Source of the DNA: Gaertneriomyces semiglobifer
Taxonomy: Eukaryota; Chytridiomycota; Chytridiomycetes; Spizellomycetales; Spizellomycetaceae
Assembly: GCA_025558075.1 (NCBI GenBank)
Contig: JAHLKF010000025.1
Location: 1-64,000 of the forward strand
Reading direction: 5' to 3'
DNA: 64,000 bases
Positions 37,811 to 49,100 of the stretch are shown in pieces. The first letter of the stretch is position 1; each line of letters starts with the position of its first letter. The notes below the pieces were generated by a model. The model worked only from the letters and a program-made list of their open reading frames with translations. It was not told where the DNA came from and did no database searches. Both the position numbers and the translations under genes were made by a program.

Positions 37811-38891
37811 AATGCCGGGCCATTCCACGTAGAAAGTGTCATACATCGTTCCCCGCTAGAAGGAGCGTAGACGCAAAATTGGTCTACAGCATTTCCACGA
37901 TGTAAGACGCCAATCCTTTACCTGAATAGAAGTAGATGAAGTTTCGCATCTTGAGTGTCGTCTTGATCTTTGTTGAGAAGGAGGTACCCTTCAAGAACTG
38001 CGTCGTTATTCTCCGTGGATCCCAATACTGGCCTGTCAACTTAGAACTACTTAGAAAACTCCTCACTTCGATCAGTCGTCCTTAGTGGATTAGCGGGTCC
38101 TAGGAAGCTATTGACCATCTTCCCAGCTTCTGCCAGACAAGATCAGAGACCCGCGAAGTTGCAACAGGGTTGGACGGAAAGAACTTGCAGCCTATATACA
38201 TTGGTAACATCATAATAGACGCTCGGCGGACGAAATGCAGATGTTATATAGGAAGGTTGTTCTCAGCCAACATGCGGCGGTAAATCGTACGATGCTGTGG
38301 CGTCCACATCTAAGGCCCCTGAAGCTAACCCGCTGATGATGAATGGATGTGCAGCATGGCCAAAGATAAGGAAGCCGAATTGGCACTGATATGTTGTTGG
38401 CCTTTCTTCTTGATTGTTTCCTTTAACTTTATGAAGCGCTGGAAGGCATGCTGTCATGCCATGCGTTGGCAAGGCGAAGGAGCAAGGCCTGATTCGCGAC
38501 TTTGACGCAGCATCGATGCGATGCGATGCGATACGCTGCATGCAGAGCGTCAATGTTAATGATCGTCGTCGTCGTCGTCGTTTAAAGTCAATGTTGGCCC
38601 TGGCCTCTTGTCAATGGCAGCGCAACAGGCGCAGGTTTAGACACCGCCTCGCCCGAGCGTCTCTGTCGCCTCAACGAAGACATCGACAGGCCTTCCAGAA
38701 AACAAAGGGAAATAAAGGGTCGGAACGACCACAAGGTGGATATCAGACAAAAGGGATGGATGTAGGTGAAGTGTCATTTCAACCGGTGACAAGTGTTCCA
38801 GGATTCACACATTTGGCCGACTGTGCTTGAAACACCAGTTGCATGCTTATACCGATTCTACACTGCCTTTCCAACACCTGCTGCAATTGAG
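37811..38891. other. 1.1-kb intergenic stretch with short tandem repeats
   Basis: No gene recognised. It includes a (GCGAT)n-like run near 38515-38532 and a (GTC)n run near 38563-38580. It should carry the promoter of the downstream kinase gene. Confidence 0.4.
38563..38580. repeat. (GTC)n microsatellite
   Basis: About six GTC/CGT triplets in a row. A short GCGAT repeat precedes it by about 30 bp. Confidence 0.7.
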
Positions 38892-40259
38892 ATGATGTAC
38901 CACACCCCACCACCACCACCACCACCATCGCCTGCGCAGGTGACCTCAATAAACAAGAAGAGTTTGATTCGCAATTTTATGAATGCAAGGCAAGCGAGAG
39001 ACAATGCTTTAAATGCTGCTGTTTATGAGAGGATGCAGAGTGCCAAGGGCAGCAAGGACACTTCTGTCGGTACCAATGGGAGCAAGCATGTCCACATTGA
39101 TGCCGACGAAACGATAGGCGCACGAAAGGAGACGGTAGTCGGCGCTCCTCCAGTGACGGATAATCGCATCACTAATGAAGCTGAGGACATTGTACCCTCC
39201 GTTCTGCCAACAACGGGCGCTTCGCAGGCAAGCCCTCTGCAGACTAGCGCCTCGTCTGTGAAGGCGTCGTCACGTCTACCTAAGAAACTTTTCGCCGAAC
39301 AACCGCTATCAAGGTCTTTCCTGTCATCATACTCCGTATCCGCATATTTGAATTCCGGTGCGTTTGGAATTGTGGTCGCTTGCGAGCGGATATCTGACAA
39401 GAGACAAGTGGCTGTTAAATTGATACCTCGAAAGCGACTTCACAAGTCATCGTTCATGTATGACCCTGACCTGAAGATGGACGTACCCAGGGAGGTGTAT
39501 TTTCTCCGGCGGTGTAAACATGAGGGCATTGTTGGGTTTGAATGTTGGAGCAGCGACGAGCGATGGGGCTATCTCGTCATGGAGCTGTGCGCGTCAATCC
39601 CAAGCCCTGCGCCAAAGACCCAAACCCACGATGGTCAGGTACTTTCCCCTCCAACTGTTTCTCGCCCGACGATCCAACGCTCCGCTTCCCACGACTTGTT
39701 CGACCATCTTTCCGTACACCGTCGCCTTCCAGAAGCGTCGTCAAAACATATCTTCTCTCAACTCCTCGACGCCGTGACGTACCTTCACGAACGGCACATT
39801 GTTCATCTTGACCTCAAGGATGAAAACATCATCATCTCACCAACGAATACAGTCAAGCTAATTGATTTCGGATCCGCCGCATATTCAACTTCCCCGTCTC
39901 CGACATGCCCAGACTTTGAGCCCGCGAACCCGGTAGAGAAATTGTTTTCGCAGTTCCGTGGGACAGAAGCTTCCGCGCCTCCCGAGGTTGTTGTAGGACG
40001 TGCCTTCAAAGGTAAACCTGCGGATATCTGGGCACTGGGAGTGTTACTATATACCATGCTCACTGGTAAGCCACCGTTTGCGGACGCGTATGGAATATGT
40101 CACGGTCGGTTGAAAGTTGAAGGATTGGGGGACCAGGTGGCCGAGGTCCTTCGCGGATGTTTAGAGAAGCGGCCAGAAGAGAGGTGGACAGTGGCTCAGA
40201 TATCACAGTGTCAATGGGTTAGAGGTTTAGAGAACGCTACACCATCTGATCTAGAATAG
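38892..40259 (+). CDS. Ser/Thr protein kinase (CAMK/PAS-kinase-like)
   Basis: Single exon, 455 residues from the ATG at 38892. A poly-Pro run (HTPPPPPPPSP) opens a 150-residue disordered N-terminus. The kinase domain has the glycine loop LNSGAFGIVVACE, catalytic Lys in VAVKLIPRK, catalytic loop HLDLKDENI, DFG in KLIDFGSAAY, PPE in place of APE, and ADIWALGVLLYTMLTGKPPF. The catalytic His-Leu-Asp replaces HRD but keeps the Asp. There is a Pro/Ser-rich insert of about 35 residues after the hinge and an insert of about 20 in the activation segment. LDLKDEN is reminiscent of PAS kinases and PIM-like enzymes, but no PAS domain is present. Family placement is tentative. Confidence 0.8.
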   Translation: MMYHTPPPPPPPSPAQVTSINKKSLIRNFMNARQARDNALNAAVYERMQSAKGSKDTSVGTNGSKHVHIDADETIGARKETVVGAPPVTDNRITNEAEDIVPSVLPTTGASQASPLQTSASSVKASSRLPKKLFAEQPLSRSFLSSYSVSAYLNSGAFGIVVACERISDKRQVAVKLIPRKRLHKSSFMYDPDLKMDVPREVYFLRRCKHEGIVGFECWSSDERWGYLVMELCASIPSPAPKTQTHDGQVLSPPTVSRPTIQRSASHDLFDHLSVHRRLPEASSKHIFSQLLDAVTYLHERHIVHLDLKDENIIISPTNTVKLIDFGSAAYSTSPSPTCPDFEPANPVEKLFSQFRGTEASAPPEVVVGRAFKGKPADIWALGVLLYTMLTGKPPFADAYGICHGRLKVEGLGDQVAEVLRGCLEKRPEERWTVAQISQCQWVRGLENATPSDLE

Positions 40260-41108
40260 AAAGTTTAGGATTCAGAAGCCTGTTACTGTTTGTATATGTT
40301 GCGTACGTTCTATTTTACTCTGTTCCACCTATGTAAGTACATTTTCATCAACCAATCATAACATCAGGAAAAAGGTCCTTGAGGATTCTATCGGAGCGTG
40401 CATCTGTCATCACTGGAGAGATTCAAATCATCGGCAGACACCCCAAAGAGCTATTCGAAACGCTTCCAGATCTTCCTCTTTCAAGGGCCGGACCTTAATG
40501 TGTCCAGATCTGCAGTTCTAACTGCATCTTGGACCAAGAATCCTTTCCATAGCATCTGTAGCGTCCCCCTGCAATACGCGTCGGCCCTAATTTGCATTCC
40601 GCGCATAATAGAAGGTATACAGAGGGTTAAAGGCACCATGAGATGACCTCAAGCAATTTTTCCACTTTTGAACTCCATCGACTCACTGCCTAAGTTAACG
40701 TTAGGCTGTTAAGTTGGCTATTGGAACATTGACAATTCTCATGTTCACTATTATGATATGCCGACCACAGCTCAGAAATGGGTTACATAATTAATACGTA
40801 CGTAAGCAAGGGATTACATAAGTCACAAATATCACGTGCTCTTGGCCCGGACAGCTCTTTGATTCTCATCTGCTCCCCATTTCTCCGCCAACTGCATTGC
40901 GCTTACCCGACCAGGCTTCGGGTATTGGACTTCTTTTCTCCTCACAGGCCCCCATCAAGCGACTGCCAACTCGAGACTCCCTGTACCGGAATGTAATACT
41001 GGTACCATCCACTCTGTGTCGATGGAAGATAAGTTTGGAGAAAGATGGCGCTTTCGTTTCGGTCGTGCTGAAGCCAACAGACTGACAGGTTACCCAAGTG
41101 CATCGCGG
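40260..41108. other. Intergenic stretch upstream of the minisatellites
   Basis: About 850 bp. No gene recognised. An ATG-started open stretch at about 41022-41093 (MEDKFGERWRFRFGRAEAN...) runs straight into the repeats; it could be an exon or chance. Confidence 0.3.
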
Positions 41109-41267
41109 CTCGGTTATTGTGGGTGGTTCTCTGGCGTCAGTTACTCGGTTATTGTCTGTGGTTCTCTGGCACCAGTTCCTCGGTTATTGTCGGTGGTTCT
41201 CTGGCACCAGTTCCTCGGTTATTGTCGGTGGTTCTCTGGCATCAGTTCCTCGGTTATTGTCGGTGAC
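41109..41267. repeat. 35-bp minisatellite, 4.5 copies
   Basis: Four full units of 35 bp starting at 41109, 41144, 41179 and 41214, and a partial fifth from 41249. Consensus starts CTCGGTTATTGTCGGTGGTT and ends CTCTGGCACCAGTTC. The copies differ by a few single bases. Confidence 0.95.
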
Positions 41268-41274
41268 TTTTGGT

Positions 41275-41480
41275 CATACGGATATCAGATGGCTGGTGCT
41301 CTTGGCCATACGGATATCAGATGGCTGGTGTTCTTGGCCATACGGATATCAGATGGCTGGTGTTCTTGGCCATACGGATTTCAGATGGCTGGTGTTCTTG
41401 GCCATACGGATATCAGATGGCTGGTGTTCTTGGCCATACGCATTCCAGATGGCTGGTGCTCTTGGCCACACGGATCGCCG
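41275..41480. repeat. 32-bp minisatellite, 6.5 copies
   Basis: Units start at 41275, 41307, 41339, 41371, 41403 and 41435, with a partial seventh from 41467. Consensus starts CATACGGATATCAGATGGCT and ends GGTGTTCTTGGC. The array begins 8 bp after the 35-bp array ends. Both units share a GGTG-TTCT-TGGC core, so they may be related (inference). Confidence 0.95.
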
Positions 41481-42306
41481 TGTTACTGGTACCGCTTTTG
41501 ACTCGAACCCGCGTGCACGCTTTTCCGCCCTCCTGGATTACTGATACTGTAAGAAGCGGACGAGCGCGAGTTTCGGATGCGTAAGCCCTCGTTGGCGGAT
41601 GCTTTGGACATTGTGAGCGAGAGGGACTTGTGGGAGAAGGTGAAGAAGATAAAGGTTGGCGATCTTGGCCATCTGGAACTTGAGTTGTAGGCGGGTAATG
41701 CTTTATTGTAACATGCCGGGTGAAGCACCAAAGCTGCCGTTGGCACATGTAATATTTAAGTGTGTATCGCGATTCGCCTTTGTCGTTAGCGTATTTCTAA
41801 GCTTAAGTCCTTTGGCATGCTGCACTTGTTGTGGCAGGAAGCTTCTGTGTGCTCATGCGTGGACCTGTGAGAAAAACTGACCGCGGAGCGTTAGGCGCCA
41901 TCATCAGATATTAACCAACGCTAATGCATCGTTTCCACAGTTCAGCCCAGTAGCCAGGGTGCAGAGAAAATCCTTTCGCATACTACACTTCCAGTAGTAA
42001 GAACACCATTACCATCATTCTATGACCTTGCCTGTCAAGGCAGGGTGCGATCACTTGGACACACGGACGGACAACTATGGCTTTATTATATGTGTATACT
42101 TCATCTACATACTACGATGTTGTCCCTTCCCCTGAAAGGCCAACCCGCTAGGCGCCAGTTTGCGTGCCATATGACCTCTCATCTCTCTGAATAGCTCAGT
42201 TTGTACTGGTTTGATCGCTGGCGCAATCGCTCGGATCTTGCACCGGTCAGCGGAACCGCGACGTTTGTCAGCGCAAAGCCTCGAACACCTGCGAGCGCCT
42301 CTCCAG
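41481..42306. other. Intergenic stretch after the minisatellites
   Basis: About 825 bp. A plus-strand open segment (about 41573-41689), with ATG at 41579, reads MRKPSLADALDIVSERDLWE and further Lys/Leu-rich residues to a TAG. It looks protein-like but has no clear partner exon. The remainder up to 42306 shows nothing. Confidence 0.3.
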
Positions 42307-42871
42307 TCATGTCGACTTTGAAGGACGGGAATCTTTTTTGCCTTTCGTATCAGTGCCAGGTTCCTTCGCCGCCGTCGCCTTCTTCTTCAACTCCAACTCG
42401 CGCTCTAGCGAAGGCCCACGCACCAAGTGCGCGCTGATGCAACTTCGGGGCGACTTATTCTGCACAATCGTAGTCGTCCGAATATCTGTACAACATGTAA
42501 GACAATCAACCGTAAAGACAAAGTTCTCTCTCGTTGTTTACCGCGATGACGCACGATTCCTTCGTTCTTCATAGTCAGCAAAATAGCGATACAATCCGCT
42601 AAACCAGGGTCGAACCCTAATAGCTCCACATCTTCATATTTTCTAAGGGACTCGTGTACCCACTCTTTGAATCTGTCCAATTTGCCTCATCAGTACCTGG
42701 CTCGATGGTCTGTGGTGGTAGTAACACTTACGAGGGAACATCCACCTTGGCTTCAAGAGGATCTAAAACAATTCTACGTTCCGGCCTTCTTCGAGCAGCG
42801 GCAGCAGCAGCAGCAGTCCCCACAGATAAGGGAGCATTCCCGATTACCCTCCTTGAACCGCCGCCATCCAT
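42307..42871 (-). CDS. Small unrecognised protein (possibly CCDC43- or GYF-tail-like)
   Basis: Three exons (42871-42732, 42672-42542, 42485-42307) give 149 residues. The N-terminus is Gly/Ala/Arg-rich with a poly-Ala run from a GCT/GCA repeat. The middle exon has a helical block SFKEWVHESLRKYEDVELLG followed by DPGLADCIAILL. That pattern of an FxxWV helix plus a second helix recalls CCDC43 and the C-terminal helices of GIGYF proteins. The C-terminus is Lys-rich (ELELKKKATAAKEPG). Splice sites are canonical and keep frame; the start is the first ATG and could be extended. Function unknown. Confidence 0.55.
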
Positions 42872-43045
42872 AGGGCCGTTCCCGTCAGCGTTTCGAACAG
42901 CTGCTCGCTGCTGTTGCGATTTCAAGGCCTCATCGTCGGTTGTCCCGTTTTGATATCGATATCACAACGTAACGACGACCGACAAACGCGTTTGACACCC
43001 TGTTGCTTTTTCGCAAAGCCCGGGCCTTTTGGACAGCCAGCAGCG

Positions 43046-45342
43046 ATGCGGACGAGCGGGAGACGAGGCGGACGGCGGTTTGCAATGGGAACGCAATGGT
43101 TGCTTCGCGGTGGATTACTACTTTGGAGTCTCTTGCACCATCTGGTGGCCGCGGACGTGTCAATCGAACCCATCTTGCTCTTCGAGAGAGTCGAAGCAGA
43201 TGTTGCTCGCTCGGCCGGTTCTCATCTTCAACTAACTGAAACGGGAGAGCATTTCTTGAATGGTTTGAATGCTCCCTTTGCTATTGTGGCTGCAGTGGGA
43301 CCCACTAGGAGCGGCAAGTCCTTCGTAAGTAGGCGATCTAATTCCAATCTCACGATCATTCGTTTTCCTGATGCGGTGACTGCCCTTTAATAGCTGCTGA
43401 ATCAACTGTTGCGCGAAATGCATTTGAATGCGGAAGAAAGCTCTGTACAAGAAAATCGTAATCTTATCAGCAACCCAGCTATGCCGTTCAGAGTTGGGCC
43501 TGGAGTTACTTCGTATACCCATGGCTTGTGGATATGGCCGAGACCGGTCATGCTTAGCGGAGTTCAAACATATCTGGTGGATAGTGAAGGGTTACATGGA
43601 GTTCAGTCGGTTCAATCGGAAGCCTATGAGGTCGCACTATTTGTTCACTCCGCAATGCTTGCCAGCTCGATCGTATACAACACGTGGACTCCACTTGACG
43701 CTGAGGATGTACGCACGTTGAAAGGGCTAGCAGCATTTTCGAGACTCTTTATGATGGACGTTGCAGCTTTTGGACGCCCTGACTCTACACCCGAAGACCT
43801 CGATCCGCCGAACCTGCACTGGACAGTTCAGAATTTCAACAAGTACTCGTTGGAAAAGGCTGGTTGGACTGCTGATGAATTTCTGGATCAACTCATCAAG
43901 AAAGATTCATTTTTGGAGGATGCGAATGTGGATGTGAGATTCCTCAAGCACCAGGTACGCATATCAGTCCCTCTCTCAGTCGCAACCGACCAGACCTAAT
44001 ACGCTTCTTTCATGGATAGTTTGGCGCAATGAACCTTATTCCAATGTCCAGGCCGAGCGATGATGATGAAAAGATGGCTGGCGTAACTGATGAGTTACAA
44101 TGGTCCGACTTTAAGACTGATTACCGCGCGGATGTTCATTCGTTATACCGGAGTATGGCATCCCACATCCGTCCGAAGCGTCTCAAAGGCCGTGCTCTGA
44201 ATGGCCGAGAACTCGTGCAACTGATTAAGCGCTGGGATCAAGAAGCAACCATACAGATTCCTGAACATACGAGCTGGCACAAAGCAGTTGCATTGAAGAT
44301 GGAACATGAAGCGAGAAGGTTGCTGAGGGCGTTTGATTCCGCAGCATCAGCCCTTCCCATCAACTCGAACATAACATATTCTGCATACGCACGGTCCCTT
44401 TCCAAGATATATGATGAGCAACGGAGCAGAATGAAAGCTGTCGTGGAGAACCTAGGCGAAGATCCCGAAGCCGTTCTGGAGCTGACATTTTTGGAAAGAG
44501 AGCTTGACAAACGGTTGGAAGTGTGGACAGATAAATTTATCTCGTGGGCTGAGAAAGAAATACGGATTTCTGCCGACATGGTCAATGACGAATTACAAAA
44601 ATGGCTTGTTGTCGTTCACAATGACCGCGGCTTATGCAACAAGTGGTGGTCAAAGAATAGCTTGGAACAATACTTAGAGAAGAAAATTAGGCGTGAACGA
44701 GAGGGAGCACTCCAGACGGTTCGGGCTTATCTCCCAGCAAATTATTCTGAGGCGAAGCTGGAGCACCTAGTCGACTTTGGTACTTTGGACTCCTACAATC
44801 AACGAGGGGAAGTGGCTACGTTGGAACAGCAAATTCTCCTCACTTATGCATCCTGTCCGAGCGTTGTAGAGCGCCTCGTTGACATTTCGTGGGATACGGT
44901 TGCAAAACATAGGGGCGCGTTCCTCACAGCTGGGGCCGGCATTGCGGTGGCAATAGTGGTGCGATGCCGCGTATTTCTTGCGGCACAGCTGGCCATTTTC
45001 TTGCAAGCAGTTTGGGAAGGATTGCAAGAGCTTATCGCGCGGATATTGGACAGATTTCTCTCCTGGGTGGAATATACCACGCTCGCGCTGATCTTTGCGT
45101 ACGTGCTCTGGTTGGCTTCGCAACCAATCATTCTTGGGAGGGACTTGGACACTCTGAGATATGACATTGCTGGGATCAAAGCCGAAGTTGCGGACGCTAG
45201 AACTTCCATGGCGGACATGTTCCGTGGGATGGCTGCGCTCGCCCTTACTGTTGGTGGTGCCGCTTGCTGTGCTTGGATCTTCTGGGCCAGCTATATTCAA
45301 AACCGGCCAAGTCGCGTTCGTCTTCCGAACAGAGGGGTGTAA
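43046..45342 (+). CDS. GBP-like large GTPase with signal peptide and C-terminal membrane segments
   Basis: Three exons (43046-43324, 43394-43954, 44020-45342), 720 residues. The N-terminus is basic, then hydrophobic (WLLRGGLLLWSLLHHLVAA), a likely signal peptide or anchor. The G domain resembles the N-terminal domain of guanylate-binding proteins: G1 GPTRSGKSFLLNQLL (joined across intron 1), VTSYTHGLWIWPRP (switch I), and DSEGLHGV (G3). G4 is unclear (LFMMDVAAF). A long helical region with coiled-coil character follows. The last 150 residues hold hydrophobic segments at about 580-610, 632-652 and 684-706. GBP/atlastin relatives remodel membranes; a signal peptide is unexpected for a cytosolic GTPase. 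A second ATG at 43085 would keep the hydrophobic segment. Confidence 0.82.
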
Positions 45343-45594
45343 AAATTCTGCGGCGAGGAGCAGAGGCTGCTACCTGGTTACATATGATGTGCATTCGGTG
45401 GGAAAGTGACCTATCGAAATGCAAATAAACATAATATATTGAGAGAAGTGACAGCACTACCGTCTGCACCACGAAAGGTACTTATCTGGAATGCCCTCTA
45501 ATATTGGCCAATTGAAAGAAGTGTGAAATCACACATTTGAATTTTTGATAAAAAATCCGCTGGCATGGCTTTCTGTAGTTCGTAGCTGGCATTC

Positions 45595-45888
45595 TCATTC
45601 GCGCATGTTGGCGCCTCGGTAAATGTACGCTACGAGCACCCTTGTGATGCTTGCGTGGATGATATTTTGTTTGATCCAGATTTCATGCACACGGTGGCTG
45701 TCAGGTTCGCCTGTGTCACCGGTCAAGAACCAACTTGTGCACACACGCGGCAGGTTTAGTTTGCGGTATACATTGTAACCATTCTCTATGTAATACTGGC
45801 CACCATCAAATTCGATGGATCCAAAAAGTATATATTTGCTGGTCGGTAGCCTTGGGCGCAGAAAGTGGTCGCTAACGTGAACTTCCAT
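45595..45888 (-). CDS. Hypothetical protein, 97 residues
   Basis: ATG-started single ORF with normal-looking composition (MEVHVSDHFLRPRLPTSKYI start, several Tyr, Ile, Val). It lies alone in the 784-bp gap between the GTPase and TBCD genes. No domain, signal peptide or membrane segment is seen. It could be a real small gene, an exon or chance. Confidence 0.3.
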   Translation of the reverse strand: MEVHVSDHFLRPRLPTSKYILFGSIEFDGGQYYIENGYNVYRKLNLPRVCTSWFLTGDTGEPDSHRVHEIWIKQNIIHASITRVLVAYIYRGANMRE

Positions 45889-46126
45889 TTTCCCTGGCGC
45901 ACTCCAAGCATACTTTGAACTCCTCTACTAGTGCTACCCTTTATTACAGGTTTCAACAGTTACCGCCGCGCGGGCGAGGTCTCATCAGTGTTGCACACGT
46001 TTGTTTCGGCAAGCCTACAAGCAAGAGTATGAATTTGAGACTGGACGACTCCCCTTTTAGATAATTGTTAGACCATTGCGTATAGCGTAGGCGAATATTC
46101 TTCTATATTCAATGCTCGAGAGGAGT

Positions 46127-49100
46127 TCATGAACAAATGATTGTTTTCAGTCGCTCTTTGGAAGCTTTCAAATGAGCTACAGGCATGTCCCTAAAGAAAT
46201 TCACGGTTCAGGGAAACTGTCACCAGTGAAGGGAACGTTACTGTATCAAGACATACCAGTCCACAGTTAGAAGCAGCTCTTCCGCCTCTGCAAGTTCCTC
46301 GGCGGACTCGTAATTGTCTCCTGTTGTTAGAGCAAGGTATAGCTCTTCGGAAGAGGTGCGTCGAACCTGTGCAAGGCGATCAGCGCGTGACCGGTGGATG
46401 GGTATTAAGGAGCATGTTATACCTTTGGGTAAGGGTGCACGAGATATGAAACCAGCTGCGTTAGGGCACGTACGCAGAGCGCCTTGCTTGGTAGTGTAGC
46501 AAAGCCTCGGAACCTGTGACAACTTCGCTTCAAAACTATGCAAAATACTGACAGGAACGGGCATCGCACACTCACGTTCTGATTCCGTTCACGAGCTTTT
46601 TGACGTCCTTGCTTTTGAACAGCTCCTTTCTCACCAACTCAAAAAGTGTCTCCCACACCTCACTGCTATTGCAACGCTCCACAGCGCCACAATCAAATAG
46701 AAGGTTCAGAAATTCCAACAACGGTACGGAAACTCGATCATGACGTTGATGAGCGCGAAAGAGGTTCAACGCTGTCGCGAAGAAGCCGTCAATGTCCAAC
46801 TCCTCGTTTGCTTCCTCACTGGAAGAGCTTGCCCGCAGGGCAGAAACGTACTCCACCAAACTGGCACTAGAAAACCGTACCTGCTTCATGTAAGAGCAGG
46901 ATAGATCCGAAATACCACCGATAGGAAACACTTACCAGACTTTCAGAGAGACCTCCTACACTCACAACGAGCCCTAGCATCAAACTTTCGCGGTATGCGG
47001 CTATATCCAAGACTTTTATCATAGCACAATACACTTCGCCAGCATTGTGCCAGTTGAGATGGCTTTCCCTGCCAAACTGCTGTCAGTAATGGCATCGCTG
47101 AAACATCTGCGCGACAGCCATACCGTGGCAGAATCTCTTGTAGACGTCCTTGCTCTTCGCACTCGAACCCATTCGTCCAAATTAATGCATGCAAAGCGTG
47201 CCCTGCAACGTCCCTCATGCGATCTATTTTCTCAACACTCTGTTGACAAAGAGCAGCGGTGACGCGAGTCATGGTGGTTCTGTCCAGAAAAGCGTCTCGT
47301 TGATGACCGTCTGTTCCCGCCGAAAGGAGCAGCGTAATCACATCCTTGAAGCCAAGAATGGCAGCTTCTCGTACCCATGACCCAACATCTCCTCGAGAGT
47401 CGGTGCTATAGTCCTGTAGCGCGGTGAAAAAGCATTCCAGTATTCGTGAGAAGGTGTCCACGGAAGCGACTGTGCCGTGATGGTCAATAACTTGCGAGAC
47501 CTAATTGTGCTGAATCCCCATACCTGCTAATAAACGACGTCCCAGATTTGTGCAAATTTTGCGTACTGAGAAGACGGCATTCCGCCGCGACTCGGCATCG
47601 TTTAGCTCTTTTTGATTCTTTGATGAGAAAGTGTTAAAACTCCAGATATGCTCGATCGTTCACGACAGGGGCCACTCGCAAACCTACCTGCACCTCGCTT
47701 GCTCTGATAAGCGCATCAACAACTTCTGCGAAGTTTGCAGAAATAGAATCGGCAGATAAAGCACCTAAAGCAAGAGCACATCCACGTCGGCTGTAAGGGT
47801 CTGAAGAAGGTGCCGCTCCACTTATATACTCTAGAATAGTCTCCTTGGGTACGGGTGCCCACAAGCTGAGCTTCTCAACTGCCTCCGCCGCGATGCCCTG
47901 CACCGTCTCGTCGCGATGCCGCAAAGCGTTATTTGCCAAAGTCCACCACGACTGTGCCATGTCAGCGGCTTCGCCATGATCCCACCAAGTGGATGGAATA
48001 ACGTCTTCTGCGGGCCATTTTGCTTCTGCTAGCCTTGAAATCAGGTAACAACAAGCTGACTGCGTAAGGTCGCTTCCAAACCCGTTAAGGTATTTACGAG
48101 GATAGGCCGGGATGACAGACGAAATCGCCTGCGTGGGAAAAGGTCAGCACGGCGTTTGAGCAACTACCATGCGCACGATGATCAACATACCGACACGAGC
48201 CGCCCAAGGCCTTCATTGCCGGATGCCGAGATCTCTTGCATAATTCCGCCAGGCACAAGCGTAGACCATTGCAGGCAAATCTCCGCGACCGCCAATAGAG
48301 CGCCGTGCCTAGCGTTGAGGTCCTCGCTTGTTACCAATGGAAGCTATAGATGGAGCTTAATCAGCCCAGTCCCATGGTTGTTATTCATGCACATCCCGCG
48401 TACCAGCCTCGGTACGATCGTTTCAAGCGCGTATGCCAGGTCCAATGCTGTTAGGCGCCCCAAAGCGAGTGCGGCAAGTTCGCGTATGCTTTTGTCCCAA
48501 TGTGCGACATCGACACTGGATGTATGATCAAAAATAGGTTGCCGGTATTCATCAAATCTTGTGGGAAACGAAGGTCAAAATGCGATGGTAAACAGAATGC
48601 AGGGAAGACCACATGTACCTGGCAATATGTACAGCCAATTCCAAGAAGCATGACTTTCTGCTTCCTACTGCAAAGTAATCCGCGGTAGTCACGATATCAA
48701 TGCCATGAGGGAAAATGCCCTGGACGGAGGACTCATCAGAGAGAGTTACGTTAACAGCAACGATCGTAGCAGTTCCAACCTGGCGCCCAACGTTTTCTTG
48801 GAAAGCTGCAGAGGCAGCTCGTCTTATATTGACTTCGCGATCGCATACACTAACTACAACCAGTGCCTTCGCTATATCGACAACATACGGCTTCATGACC
48901 TCTGGTGCATACGCTCGAGCAAACGACCAACAAACGTAACATGCTGAATCACGAACGTTCACTCCAATGGAATGCATGCCCCGCCGTTCGTCAAATCTCA
49001 ATGCCTGTGGAAGGGTGTAAGCGAATCATATCCAGAGCTGCTACTGACAATCAAACAGCACGGACCTTTAATATCCACGGCACGACTAGGGACAACTTAT

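Noticed and set aside
41016..41501. 161-codon ORF through the minisatellites
   Set aside because: It starts at a non-ATG codon, and two other frames are equally open; the repeats alone explain it.
42583..42625. tRNA B-box-like GGGTTCGACCC on the minus strand
   Set aside because: No A-box or cloverleaf around it; it lies in an exon encoding LLGFDPGLA.
46548..46575. 28-nt intron in TBCD
   Set aside because: Too short for splicing; using the acceptor at 46514 gives a 62-nt intron and a better match ([15 protein letters not shown]).
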